Assembly: GCF_016802725.1 (NCBI RefSeq) | Contig: NC_052677.1 | Span: 12,015,306-12,079,305 of the forward strand | Source of the DNA: Solenopsis invicta | Lineage: Eukaryota > Arthropoda > Insecta > Hymenoptera > Formicidae | DNA: 64,000 nt | Direction of reading: 5' to 3' | Shown: positions 38,158 through 50,786 of the stretch, piece after piece | Position numbering within the stretch: position 1 is the first letter of the stretch | Layout of the letters: each line of letters begins with the position of its first letter | Made by a program: the position numbers and the translations under genes | Notes under the pieces: generated by a model | Databases searched by the model: none | Told to the model about the DNA's origin: nothing | Seen by the model: the letters and a program-made list of their open reading frames with translations, nothing else

Positions 38158-38984
38158 TTTTGTTCCAAATACATTTTCATTGCAATGTCAGGACGACATT
38201 GACTTAAGTTTATGTAGTCCAGGCTGGTGCAACCCACCACAGGACATCTGTGAATAAAGATATAAATATTTTAGTGGTACATCTCAATATTTGACACCAT
38301 GTGAAGAACATACCTGGTGTTTTTGTTTTTTCGTAGCATTGCGACAAGACTCTCCTTATCGTATGTGTGGCCGCAGACTGCATTTCTCACAGGATTGGTC
38401 ATTCTCGTCTTCGTGATTGGGTCGATCACATTTACTTGACTGTCTGTTAGCCTTAAATCAGCATCTGTATCATCCACTCCTTGACTTGATACAGATTTAT
38501 TGGCTGAAAAATTCATGTTAATCTCAGAAATTAATAGTAAAAAAAGTGATAAACTTCAGTGATAAGCTTCAGTGAAGCTTTCTAAAATATTTGTTTTATC
38601 TGTTACCTCGAAGCAAGCTTTCAATCTGACGATCATACTCCAACAGTCTAGGGTCTTGCAACGGATCAACTTGGATTTCGTCTATAGCCTTTTTATATTC
38701 CTGTTTACAAACAATAACAAATGCATGTGAATCTAGGAAATCAAACTGACAATTGTGCGACTTAAGACAAACACTACTTTTGTGATGTTTGTTATATCTC
38801 CTTCTGGTTCGAACAAGCATTCCATCTGCTGCCTGATCGTATTCGCAGCCTTTGTTCTCGCAGAAATCGCACAATTTGCCTTCAAACATTCTCTTAAATC
38901 CTTCAACATCTTCTGCCTCTCTTCCTCGTTGTCTAAAAACACATGTAGAAATTTTATTTTCGTGTGTGTGTGTGTGTGTGTGTG

Positions 38985-39042
<58 letters not shown>

Positions 39043-39230
39043 CTCGTGGTAGTTTTTAACGCTTGAAACGAGTTGCGAAAGAGAAAAAAAGCAAGAAAAA
39101 TGCAAAAGTGAAAAGATTCTGCACGAGTTTCTAACCTCTAAAAAACCTTACCGTAATACTTTATAATGTTTCCCGCCGTTCTCATGCAACAATCGTCAAG
39201 CTCCTCCATCATTTGCGTGGACTGTGTCAT
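38158..39230 (-). CDS. Nse2: E3 SUMO-protein ligase NSE2/MMS21 (SMC5/6 complex subunit)
   Basis: The five exons are 39,152-39,230, 38,778-38,932, 38,607-38,700, 38,314-38,513 and 38,158-38,247. They sum to 618 bp (205 aa plus TAG) and all phases match with GT-AG sites. The N-terminal ~110 residues are helical and charged, as expected for the part that binds the SMC5 coiled coil. The C-terminal SP-RING has IDPITKTRMTNPV, then C153 and H155 (VCGHTY), C174 and C179 (CPVVGC), the single-zinc ligand pattern known for this family. A CPIT-type start is replaced by DPIT, but that cysteine is not a zinc ligand in Nse2 proteins. The protein is a nuclear SUMO ligase of SMC5/6 that acts in recombinational repair and replication-fork stability. 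An AATAAA lies about 210 bp after the stop (37,943-37,948). Intron 1 carries a GT/GA microsatellite. Confidence 0.93.
38962..39037. repeat. (GT)n(AG)n compound microsatellite
   Basis: GT dinucleotides run over 38,962-38,985 and AG dinucleotides over about 38,988-39,037, inside intron 1 of Nse2. Confidence 0.95.
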
Positions 39231-39628
39231 TTTGATACTATCCTTTCTTATTAATTAATCTTACTGACAATACTGATGTCACGTTGTCGCGTGTTTTCGT
39301 GCTCAGTTTCCCACAGTTTCCTTTGCCAACCAGCTTTAACGAACAAACACTCCTTCAATTAATACATAAATTCGAAACCGAAAACAAAATGAATATGTAA
39401 TTCAACATTTGAGAGAAAAAAAGCGAAAGTGAAAGGTGCAAAAGTTCGTGGGGAAAAGTTCTACAAAATTTTACATTACACAAATATACAGGGTGAATTA
39501 TCAGTGAATTATAATGGTTGTTCCAACGTTTTACCATAAAAGATAACTTACCGACTATACTTGTAATTTACTAAATGCTCCTTAGATGGCAGATGCTTCG
39601 ATCGACCACATTAGAGTCCTATATAAAT

Positions 39629-41245
39629 AGCGTTTTTCATTGGGAAAACTAGTGCGCACTGAAGCACTGGGTGTTTACGATAACTAATCGGATCTCGGAT
39701 TGGATTGAACAATGGTACTCAATGTAAGTATAGAAAATTTCCCTAGGCTAATCGGATTGATGATCTCTGTCTCAAATGTGATCCGATTAATGACAAAAGC
39801 GTGGAGACGCAGAAGCGTGCTTGAAAAGTAAGTCTCTTTATTTTTTTAAATAATCACAAAAAATCAAAGATAAAGTTAAAAAGAATGATTTGAATTTAAA
39901 TTTATTGTAATATTTTTTGTCTAAACACTAAATTTCGTTTAAATTTCTATTTGTAAAAATTAATTAATCTATTCTAAAGTTTGTGGTTATATCGGAAACA
40001 AATCAAAATTAGTAAAACAATTATTAATTGTTAGGTACAAATTAAAGCATATAATATTTTAAGCATATCATATAGAATTTCTGTTTATTATAAACTTAGT
40101 AAAAATAACTTTAAAATCATTCAACTACATTACACATTAATCAATATTAATTTATATGTTAAAAATCAATAATGTTTCTAAAAATGTTCTTTTTATTCTT
40201 TTCCAGATCGTAAATAAACTTCAATTCCATGAATAAATAAAAATTACTGGAAAATGGATTTATATGAAGAGGGCATTATTGAACAATATCAATTTGTGCT
40301 AACTTAAAATTTGTAAAATCTGCTTTTCTTTATTAGTTGTTTATTAGAGAGTAATAATATAAAAATGGAATATACGCATCATATATGCATACAATTATTT
40401 TAATTTTATTTATGTACATTCCGTTCTTATATTATTATTCTCTAATGAACAATTAACAAAAAATAGCAGATTTTATAAATTTTAAGTTAGCACAAATTGA
40501 TATTGTTCAATAATGCCCTTTTCATGTCCATTTTCCAGCAATTTTTATTTATTCTTGGAGTTGAAGTTTATTTGCGATCTGGAAAAGAATAAAAAAAACA
40601 TTTTCAGAGACATTATTGATTTTTAATATATAAATTAATATTGATTAATGTATAATGTAGTTAAATAATTTCAAAGTTATTTTTACTAAGTTTATAATAA
40701 ACAGGAATTCTATATGATATGCTTGAAATATTATATGCTTTAATATGTATCTAATAATTAATAATTGTTTTATTAATTTAGATTTGTTTCCGATATAACC
40801 ACAAACTTCAGAATAGATTAATTAATTTTTACAAACAGAAATTTAAACGAAATCCAGTGTTTAGACAAACAAAATTACGATAAATCTTAATTCAAATCAT
40901 CCTTTTTAACTTTATCTTTGATTTTTTGTGTTATTATTTAAAAAATAAAGAGACTTACTTTTCAAGCATGCTTCTCGGTCTCCACGCTTTCGTCGTCAAT
41001 CGGATTACATTTGAGACAGCAATCGTCAATCCGATTAGCCTAGGGAAATTTTCTATACCTATGTTGAGTACCATTGTTCAATCTAATCCGAGATCCGATT
41101 AGTTATCGTAAACACCCACTGAATGTGCACTTACTGCAGGTGATTGGGTGTTTCCGTTGGCACCGTCATCGCGCGAACCGAAACGTCCAATTGCCAGCGG
41201 CGAGTGCACGCTTAGAGCGCACTAGTTTTCCCAATGAAAAACGCT
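39629..41245. repeat. 1.6-kb near-palindrome (foldback structure)
   Basis: The outer 29 bp, starting AGCGTTTTTCATTGGG, returns inverted at 41,217-41,245. From about 39,665 the left arm (GTGTTTACGATAACTAATCG...) matches the right arm in reverse down to a loop at about 40,375-40,415. Each arm is roughly 710-750 bp. The right arm has about 88 extra bases near its outer end. Arms differ by scattered substitutions and small indels, so the structure is not recent. No open frame is seen. It could be a foldback transposon or an inverted duplication of a shorter element; no clear target duplication was found. Confidence 0.8.
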
Positions 41246-41282
41246 AAAAGAGAGAAGCGACATCAAACCCCCACCACAACCT

Positions 41283-41959
41283 TCAGTAACCAATTGAGTC
41301 CTCCACCGCCATTTTGGCATATTGGGACATCACGTCGGACGTGGCGTCCATTCCTACGAGATTAATTAACATTATCTAATTATATTGATCATTCTGCAAA
41401 CGTTCAACACTTTAACGTTGACAAAATCTTGAAATTAAAATATATTAACGCATATAAATATGAAAATAGCTCAAATTTAGATTTATAAATAAATAAGTTA
41501 TTTTATTATATTTGAAAAATGTATAATTTATAGACGATTGAGTAGCTAAAATGAGTAGGGCCACTGCACCAGTCGCTGTACAATCACCAATACATGACTG
41601 TTTAAAAAAAGGAACTATTAAAATAATGAGACTTTAAAATAATGAATGGAAACTATTTGATATTTTTAGATTTAATTTTTGATTTAAGTAAAATTAAAGA
41701 GATTTGATTAAAGTATTTTTTATTTGTAATAATATTTAAAATGTAATTATGTTGGTTTTATTTGTTCATTGACTAATGCTTACTAAATGTATTTTTGTAA
41801 GCACGTACCGAGAATGGAATCTTTGAATCCCGCGTCGTCGCTTCCCATGCTACTGTCCAGTAAATCTACTGGATACTTGGGATTCAAATACGTGGAGACG
41901 ATGTATACACTCGGCCTGCGACCGCTCCTAGTACTGCTGGAATCGATGTCGAGCACCAT
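41283..41959 (-). CDS. Small two-exon gene, 73 aa, unrecognised
   Basis: Exon 1 (41,809-41,959) begins with ATG and ends at a good donor, CTCG|GTACGT, in phase 1. Exon 2 (41,283-41,353) follows acceptor TAATCTCGTAG and ends with TGA; together they give 222 bp with no frame break. The product has a Ser/Arg-rich start (MVLDIDSSSTRSGRR), a central stretch PSVYIVSTYLNPKYP and an acidic tail with MDATSDVMSQYAKMAVED. Its codon use and balanced composition look coding, unlike other small frames nearby. Satellite DNA starts about 18 bp upstream of the ATG, and an inverted repeat ends about 40 bp past the stop. The ATG exon might instead be an internal exon whose upstream exons lie beyond the satellite, because an in-frame stop occurs shortly before it. 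The family is unknown to me. Confidence 0.5.
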
Positions 41960-41976
41960 GTCGCAAGTCTTTCATT

Positions 41977-44900
41977 TTTATCACGATGTATCGAATTTTT
42001 GATGTGAAAAACGGAAGACATATATCAGTCAAATTTCAAAATTTTTGAGTAAAATTTTTTTTGTGAATTTCTTTAATATCTCTGTGTTCTGATAGCCCCG
42101 AGAAGAGTTCTAACTTTTATCATTATGGATCAAATCGTTAAAGTGAAAAACGAAAGAGTTATATCAATCAAAGTACAAAATTTTGAGTACAATTTTTTTG
42201 CGAATTTCTCAAATATCTCTGTGTTTTTATAGCCCCCAGAAGAGTTCTAACTTTTATCATAATAGATCGAATCGCTAAAATGCAAGACGAAAGAGTTATA
42301 TCAGTCAAAGTTCGAAATTTTTGAGTAAAATTGGTTTTTTTCCGAATTTCTCCAATATCTCTGTGTTCTGATAGCCCACAGAAGAGTTGTAACTTTTGTC
42401 ACGATGTATCGAATTGTTGAAGCGAAAAAGGGAAGACTTATATCAGTCAAATTTCGAAATTTTTGAGTAGAAATTTTTTTTGGGAATTTCTTTAATATCT
42501 CTGTGTTCTGATAGCCCCGAGAAGAGTTGTAACTTTTATCATAATGGATCAAATCGTTAAAGTGAAAAACGAAAAAGTTATATCAATCAAAGTACGAAAT
42601 TTTTGAGTACAATTTTTTTGCGAATTTCTCAAATATCTCTGTGTTTTTATAGCCCCCAGAAGAGTTCTAACTTTTATCATAATAGATCGAATCGCTAAAA
42701 TGCAAGACGAAAGAGTTATATCAGTCAAAGTTCGAAATTTTTGAGTAAAATTGGTTTTTTTCCGAATTTCTCCAATATCTCTGTGTTCTGATAGCCCACA
42801 GAAGAGTTGTAACTTTTGTCACGATGTATCGAATTGTTGAAGCGAAAAAGGGAAGACTTATATCAGTCAAATTTCGAAATTTTTGAGTAGAAATTTTTTT
42901 TGCGAATTTCTTTAATATCTCTGTGTTCTGATAGCCCCGAGAAGAGTTCTAACTTTTATCATAATGGATCAAATCGTTAAAGTGAAAAACGAAAAAGTTA
43001 TATCAATCAAAGTACGAAATTTTTGAGTAAAATTTTTTTGCGAATTTCTCAAATATCTCTGTGTTTTTATAGCCCCCAGAAGAGTTCTAACTTTTATCAT
43101 AATAGATCGAATCGCTAAAGTGCAAGACGAAAGAGTTATATCAGTCAAAGTTCGAAATTTTTGAGTAAAATTGGTTTTTTTCCGAATTTCTCCAATATCT
43201 CTGTGTTCTGATAGCCCACAGAAGAGTTGTAACCTTTATCACGATGTATCGAATTTTTGATGTGAAAAATGGAAGACATATATCAGTCAAATTTCAAAAT
43301 TTTTGAGTAAAATTTTTTTTGTGAATTTCTTTAATATCTCTGTGTTCTGATAGCCCCGAGAAGAGTTCTAACTTTTATCATTATGGATCAAATCGTTAAA
43401 GTGAAAAACGAAAAAGTTATATCAATCAAAGTACGAAATTTTTGAGTAAAATTTTTTTGCGAATTTCTCAAATATCTCTGTGTTTTTATAGCCCCCAGAA
43501 GAGTTCTAACTTTTATCATAATAGATCGAATCGCTAAAGTGCAAGACGAAAGAGTTATATCAGTCAAAGTTCGAAATTTTTGAGTAAAATTGTTTTTTTC
43601 CGAATTTCTCCAATATCTCTGTGTTCTGATAGCCCACAGAAGAGTTGTAACTTTTGTCACGATGTATCGAATTGTTGAAGCGAAAAAGGGAAGACTTATA
43701 TCAGTCAAAATTCGAAATTTTTGAGTAGAAATTTTTTTTGCGAATTTCTTTAATATCTCTGTGTTCTGATAGCCACAAGAAGAGTTCTAACTTTTATCAT
43801 AATGGATCAAATCGTTAAAGTGAAAAACGAAAGAGTTATATCAATCAAAGTACGAAATTTTTGAGTAAAATTTTTTTGCGAATTTCTCAAATATCTCTGT
43901 GTTTTTATAGCCCCCAGAAGAGTTCTAACTTTTATCATAATAGATCGAATCGCTAAAGTGCAAGACGAAAGAGTTATATCAGTCAAAGTTCGAAATTTTT
44001 GAGTAAAATTGGTTTTTTTCCGAATTTCTCCAATATCTCTGTGTTCTGATAGCCCACAGAAGAGTTGTAACTTTTGTCACGATGTATCGAATTGTTGAAG
44101 CGAAAAAGGGAAGACTTATATCAGTCAAATTTCGAAATTTTTCAGTAGAAATTTTTTTCGCGAATTTCTTTAATATCTCTGTGTTCTGATAGCCCCGAGA
44201 AGAGTTCTAACTTTTATCATAATGGATCAAATCGTTAAAGTGAAAAACGAAAAAGTTATATCAATCAAAGTACGAAATTTTTGAGTAAAATTTTTTTGCG
44301 AATTTCTCAAATATCTCTGTGTTTTTATAGCCCCCAGAAGAGTTCTAACTTTTATCATAACAGATCGAATCGCTAAAGTGCAAGACGAAAGAGTAATATC
44401 AGTCAAAGTTCGAAATTTTTGAGTAAAATTGTTTTTTTCCGAATTTCTCCAATATCTCTGTGTTCTGATAGCCCACAGAAGAGTTGTAACTTTTGTCACG
44501 ATGTATCGAATTGTTGAAGTGAAAAAGGGAAGACTTATATCAGTCAAATTTCGAAATTTTTGAGTAAAATTTTTTTTGCGAATTTCTTTAATATCTCTGT
44601 GTTCTGATAGCCCCGAGAAGAGTTCTAACTTTTATCATAATGGATCAAATCGTTAAAGTGAAAAACGAAAAAGTTATATCAATCAAAGTACGAAATTTTT
44701 GAGTAAAATTTTTTTGCGAATTTCTCAAATATCTCTGTGTTTTTATAGCCCCCAGAAGAGTTCTAACTTTTATCATAATAGATCGAATCGCTAAAGTGCA
44801 AGACGAAAGAGTTATATCAGTCAAAGTTCGAAATTTTTGAGTAAAATTGTTTTTTTCCGAATTTCTCCAATATCTCTGTGTTCTGATAGCCCACAGAAGA

Positions 44901-47900
44901 GTTGTAACTTTTATCACGATGTATCGAATTGTTGAAGTGAAAAAGGGAAGACATATATCAGTCAAATTTCAAAATTTTTGAGTAAAATTTTTTTTGTGAA
45001 TTTCTTTAATATCTCTGTGTTCTGATAGCCCCGAGAAGAGTTCTAACTTTTATCATAATGGATCAAATCGTTAAAGTGAAAAACGAAAAAGTTATATCAA
45101 TCAAAGTACGAAATTTTTGAGTAAAATTTTTTTGCGAATTTCTCAAATATCTCTGTGTTTTTATAGCCCCCAGAAGAGTTCTAACTTTTATCATAATAGA
45201 TCGAATCGCTAAAGTGCAAGACGAAAGAGTTATATCAGTCAAAGTTCGAAATTTTTGAGTAAAATTGGTTTTTTTCCGAATTTCTCCAATATCTCTGTGT
45301 TCTGATAGCCAACAGAAGAAGTGTAACTTTTGTCACGATGTATCGAATTGTTGAAGCGAAAAAGGGAAGACTTATATCAGTCAAATTTCGAAATATTTAA
45401 GTAGAAATTTTTTTTGCGAATTTCTTTAATATCTCTGTGTTATGATAGCCCCGAGAAGAGTTCTAACTTTTATCATAATGGATCAAATCGTTAAAGTGAA
45501 AAACGAAAAAGTTATATCAATCAAAGTACGAAATTTTTGAGTAAAATTTTTTTGCGAATTTTTCAAATGTCTCTGTGTTTTTATAGCCGCCAGAAGAGTT
45601 CTAACTTTTATCATAATAGATCGAATCGCTAAAGTGCAAGACGAAAGAGTTATATCAGTCAAAGTTCGAAATTTTTTTGTAAAATTGGTTTTTTTCCGAA
45701 TTTCTCCAATATCTCTGTGTTCTGATAGCCCACAGAAGAGTTGTAACCTTTATCACGATGTATCGAATTTTTGATGTGAAAAATGGAAGACATATATCAG
45801 TCAAATTTCAAAATTTTTGAGTAAAATTTTTTTGTGAATTTTTTTAATATTTCTGTTTTCTGATAGCCCCCAGAAGAGTTTTAACTTTTATCATAATAGA
45901 TCGAATCGCTAAAGTGCAAGACGAAAGAGTTATATCAGTCAAAGTTCGAAATTTTTGAGTAAAATTTTTTTTTTCCGAATTTCACCAATATCTCTGTGTT
46001 CTGATAGCCCACAGAAGAGTTGTAACTTTTGTCACGATGTATCGAATTGTTGAAGCGAAAAAGGGAAGACTTATATCAGTCAAATTTCGAAATTTTTGAG
46101 TAGAAATTTTTTTTGCGAATTTCTTTAATATCTCTGTGTTCTGATAGCCCCGAGAAGAGTTCTAACTTTTATCATATTGGATCAAATCGTTAAAGTGAAA
46201 AACGAAAAAGTTATATCAATCAAAGTACGAAATTTTTGAGTAAAATTTTTTTGCGAATTTCTCAAATATCTCTGTGTTTTTATAGCCCCCAGAAGAGTTC
46301 TAACTTTTATCATAATAGATCGAATCGCTAAAGTGCAAGACGAAAGAGTTATATCAGTCAAAGTTCAAAATTTTTGAGTAAAATTGGTTTTTTTCCGAAT
46401 TTCTCCAATATCTCTGTGTTCTGATAGCCAACAGAAGAGTTGTAACTTTTGTCACGATGTATCGAATTGTTGAAGCGAAAAAGGGAAGACTTATATCAGT
46501 CAAATTTCGAAATTTTTGAGCAGAAATTTTTTTTGCGAATTTCTTTAATATCTCTGTGTTCTGATAGCCCCGAGAAGAGTTCTAACTTTTATCATAATGG
46601 ATCAAATCGTTAAAGTGAAAAACGAAAAAGTTATATCAATCAAAGTACGAAATTTTTGAGTAAAATTTTTTTGCGAATTTCTCAAATATCTCTGTGTTTT
46701 TATAGCCCCCAGAAGAGTTCTAACTTTTATCATAATAGATCGAATCGCTAAAGTGCAAGACGAAAGAGTTATATCAGTCAAAGTTCAAAATTTTTGAGTA
46801 AAATTGGTTTTTTTCCGAATTTCTCCAATATCTCTGTGTTCTGATAGCCAACAGAAGAGTTGTAACTTTTGTCACGATGTATCGAATTGTTGAAGCGAAA
46901 AAGGGAAGACTTATATCAGTCAAATTTCGAAATTTTTGAGTAGAAATTTTTTTTGCGAATTTCTTTAATATCTCTGTGTTCTGATAGCCCCGAGAAGAGT
47001 TCTAACTTTTATCATAATGGATCAAATCGTTAAAGTGAAAAACGAAAAAGTTATATCAGTCAAAGTACGAAATTTTTGAGTAAAATTTTTTTGCGAATTT
47101 CTCAAATATCTCTGTGTTTTTATAGCCCCCAGAAGAGTTCTAACTTTTATCATAACAGATCGAATCGCTAAAGTGCAAGACGAAAGAGTAATATCAGTCA
47201 AAGTTCGAAATTTTTGAGTAAAATTGTTTTTTTCCGAATTTCTCCATTATCACTGTGTTCTGATAGCCCACAGAAGAGTTGTAACTTTTGTCACGATGTA
47301 TCGAATTGTTGAAGCGAAAAAGGGAAGACTTATATCAGTCAAATTTCGAAATTTTTGAGCAGAAATTTTTTTTGCGAATTTCTTTAATATCTCTGTGTTC
47401 TGATAGCCCCGAGAAGAGTTCTAACTTTTATCATAATGGATCAAATCGTTAAAGTGAAAAACGAAAAAGTTATATCAATCAAAGTACGAAATTTTTGAGT
47501 AAAATTTTTTTGCGAATTTCTCAAATATCTCTGTGTTTTTATAGCCCCCAGAAGAGTTCTAACTTTTATCATAACAGATCGAATCGCTAAAGTGCAAGAC
47601 GAAAGGGTAATATCAGTCAAAGTTCGAAATTTTTGAGTAAAATTGTTTTTTTCCGAATTTCTCCAATATCTCTGTGTTCTGATAGCCCACAGAAAAGTTG
47701 TAACTTTTGTCACGATGTATCGAATTGTTGAAGCGAAAAAGGGAAGACTTATATCAGTCAAATTTCGAAATTTTTGAGCAGAAATTTTTTTTGCGAATTT
47801 CTTTAATATCTCTGTGTTCTGATAGCCCCGAGAAGAGTTCTAACTTTTATCATAATGGATCAAATCGTTAAAGTGAAAAACGAAAAAGTTATATCAATCA

Positions 47901-50786
47901 AAGTACGAAATTTTTGAGTAAAATTTTTTTGCGAATTTCTCAAATATCTCTGTGTTTTTATAGCCCCCAGAAGAGTTCTAACTTTTATCATAATAGATCG
48001 AATCGCTAAAGTGCAAGACGAAAGAGTTATATCAGTCAAAGTTCGAAATTTTTGAGTAAAATTGGTTTTTTTCCGAATTTCTCCAATATCTCTGTGTTCT
48101 GATAGCCAACAGAAGAAGTGTAACTTTTGTCACGATGTATCGAATTGTTGAAGCGAAAAAGGGAAGACTTATATCAGTCAAATTTCGAAATTTAAGAGTA
48201 GAAATTTTTTTTGCGAATTTCTTTAATATCTCTGTGTTCTGATAGCCTCGAGAAGAGTTCTAACTTTTATCATAATGGATCAAATCGTTAAAGTGAAAAA
48301 CGAAAAAGTTATATCAATCAAAGTACGAAATTTTTGAGTAAAATTTTTTTGCGAATTTTTCAAATGTCTCTGTGTTTTTATAGCCCCCAGAAGAGTTCTA
48401 ACTTTTATCATAATAGATCGAATCGCTAAAGTGCAAGACGAAAGAGTTATATCAGTCAAAGTTCGAAATTTTTTTGTAAAATTGGTTTTTTTCCGAATTT
48501 CTCCAATATCTCTGTGTTCTGATAGCCCACAGAAGAGTTGTAACCTTTATCACGATGTATCGAATTTTTGATGTGAAAAATGGAAGACATATATCAGTCA
48601 AATTTCAAAATTTTTGAGTAAAATTTTTTTGTGAATTTCTTTAATATTTCTGTTTTCTGATAGCCCCCAGAAGAGTTTTAACTTTTATCATAATAGATCG
48701 AATCGCTAAAATGCAAGACGAAAGAGTTATATCAGTCAAAGTTCGAAATTTTTGAGTAAAATTGTTTTTTTCCGAATTTCTCCAATATCTCTGTGTTCTG
48801 ATAGCCCACAGAAGAGTTGTAACTTTTGTCACGATGTATCGAATTGTTGAAGCGAAAAAGGGAAGACTTATATCAGTCAAACTTCGAAATTTTTGAGCAG
48901 AAATTTTTTTTGCGAATTTCTTTAATATCTCTGTGTTCTGATAGCCCCGAGAAGAGTTCTAACTTTTATCATAATGGATCAAATCGTTAAAGTGAAAAAC
49001 GAAAAAGTTATATCAATCAAAGTACGAAATTTTTGAGTAAAATTTTTTTGCGAATTTCTCAAATATCTCTGTGTTTTTATAGCCCCCAGAAGAGTTCTAA
49101 CTTTTATCATAATAGATCGAATCGCTAAAGTGCAAGACGAAAGAGTTATATCAGTCAAAGTTCGAAATTTTTGAGTAAAATTGGTTTTTTTCCGAATTTC
49201 TCCAATATCTCTGTGTTCTGATAGCCAACAGAAGAGTTGTAACTTTTGTCACGATGTATCGAATTGTTGAAGCGAAAAAGGGAAGACTTATATCAGTCAA
49301 ATTTCGAAATTTTTCAGTAGAAATTTTTTTCGCGAATTTCTTTAATATCTCTGTGTTCTGATAGCCCCGAGAAGAGTTCTAACTTTTATCATAATGGATC
49401 AAATCGTTAAAGTGAAAAACGAAAAAGTTATATCAATCAAAGTACGAAATTTTTGAGTAAAATTTTTTTGCGAATTTCTCAAATATCTCTGTGTTTTTAT
49501 AGCCCCCAGAAGAGTTCTAACATTTATCATAACAGATCGAATCGTTAAAGTGCAAGACGAAAGGGTAATATCAGTCAAAGTTCGAAATTTTTGAGTAAAA
49601 TTGTTTTTTTCCGAATTTCTCCAATATCTCTGTGTTCTGATAGCCCACAGAAGAGTTGTAACTTTTGTCACGATGTATAGAATTGTTGAAGCGAAAAAGG
49701 GAAGACTTATATCAGTCAAATTTCGAAATATTTAAGTAGAAATTTTTTTTGCGAATTTCTTTAATATCTCTGTGTTCTGATAGCCCCGAGAAGAGTTCTA
49801 ACTTTTATCATAATGGATCAAATCGTTAAAGTGAAAAACGAAAAAGTTATATCAATCAAAGTACGAAATTTTTGAGTAAAATTTTTTTGCGAATTTCTCA
49901 AATATCTCTGTGTTTTTATAGCCCCCAGAAGAGTTCTAACTTTTATCATAATAGATCGAATCGCTAAAGTGCAAGACGAAAGAGTTATATCAGTCAAAGT
50001 TCGAAATTTTTGAGTAAAATTGGTTTTTTTCCGAATTTCTCCAATATCTCTGTGTTCTGATAGCCCACAGAAGAGTTGTAACTTTTGTCACGATGTATCG
50101 AATTGTTGAAGCGAAAAAGGGAAGACTTATATCAGTCAAATTTCGAAATTTTTGAGTAGAAATTTTTTTTGCGAATTTCTTTAATATCTCTGTGTTCTGA
50201 TAGCCCCGAGAAGAGTTCTAACTTTTATCATAATGGATCAAATCGTTAAAGTGAAAAACGAAAAAGTTATATCAATCAAAGTACGAAATTTTTGAGTAAA
50301 ATTTTTTTGCGAATTTCTCAAATGTCTCTGTGTTTTTATAGCCCCCAGAAGAGTTCTAACTTTTATCATAATAGATCGAATCGCTAAAGTGCAAGACGAA
50401 AGAGTTATATCAGTCAAAGTTCGAAATTTTTTTGTAAAATTGGTTTTTTTCCGAATTTCTCCAATATCTCTGTGTTCTGATAGCCCACAGAAGAGTTGTA
50501 ACCTTTATCACGATGTATCGAATTGTTGAAGCGAAAAAGGGAAGACATATATCAGTCAAATTTCAAAATTTTTGAGTAAAATTTTTTTTGCGAATTTCTT
50601 TAATATCTCTGTGTTCTGATAGCCCCGAGAAGAGTTCTAACTTTTATCATAATGGATCAAATCGTTAAAGTGAAAAACGAAAAAGTTATATCAATCAAAG
50701 TACGAAATTTTTGAGTAAAATTTTTTTGCGAATTTCTCAAATATCTCTGTGTTTTTATAGCCCCCAGAAGAGTTCTAACTTTTATC
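41977..50786. repeat. Satellite array, ~140-bp monomers in a ~419-bp three-monomer higher-order repeat
   Basis: Three related monomer types alternate. Type A starts GATCAAATCGTTAAAGTGAA, type B starts GATCGAATCGCTAAAGTGCA, type C starts GTATCGAATTGTTGAAGCGA; all share the AATATCTCTGTGTT and AGAAGAGTT landmarks. A-B-C recur with a period near 419 bp, so this stretch holds about 21 higher-order units. Copies within a type differ at only a few positions. Some C monomers are a variant with GATGTGAAAAATGGAAGACA. Open minus-strand frames recur in every unit but have no ATG start and vary with the repeat, so I do not call them genes. Confidence 0.95.

Noticed and set aside
38596..39105. 169-codon minus-strand frame over Nse2 exons
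   Set aside because: It reads through intron 1's microsatellite and uses the wrong frame in exon 2; the five-exon model explains the locus.
43388..44965. Repeated 106-codon minus-strand frames in the satellite (also at 47,441, 49,399 and 62,884)
   Set aside because: They start at TTG, not ATG, recur with every higher-order unit and follow monomer boundaries. They are a consequence of few stops in one strand of the repeat.
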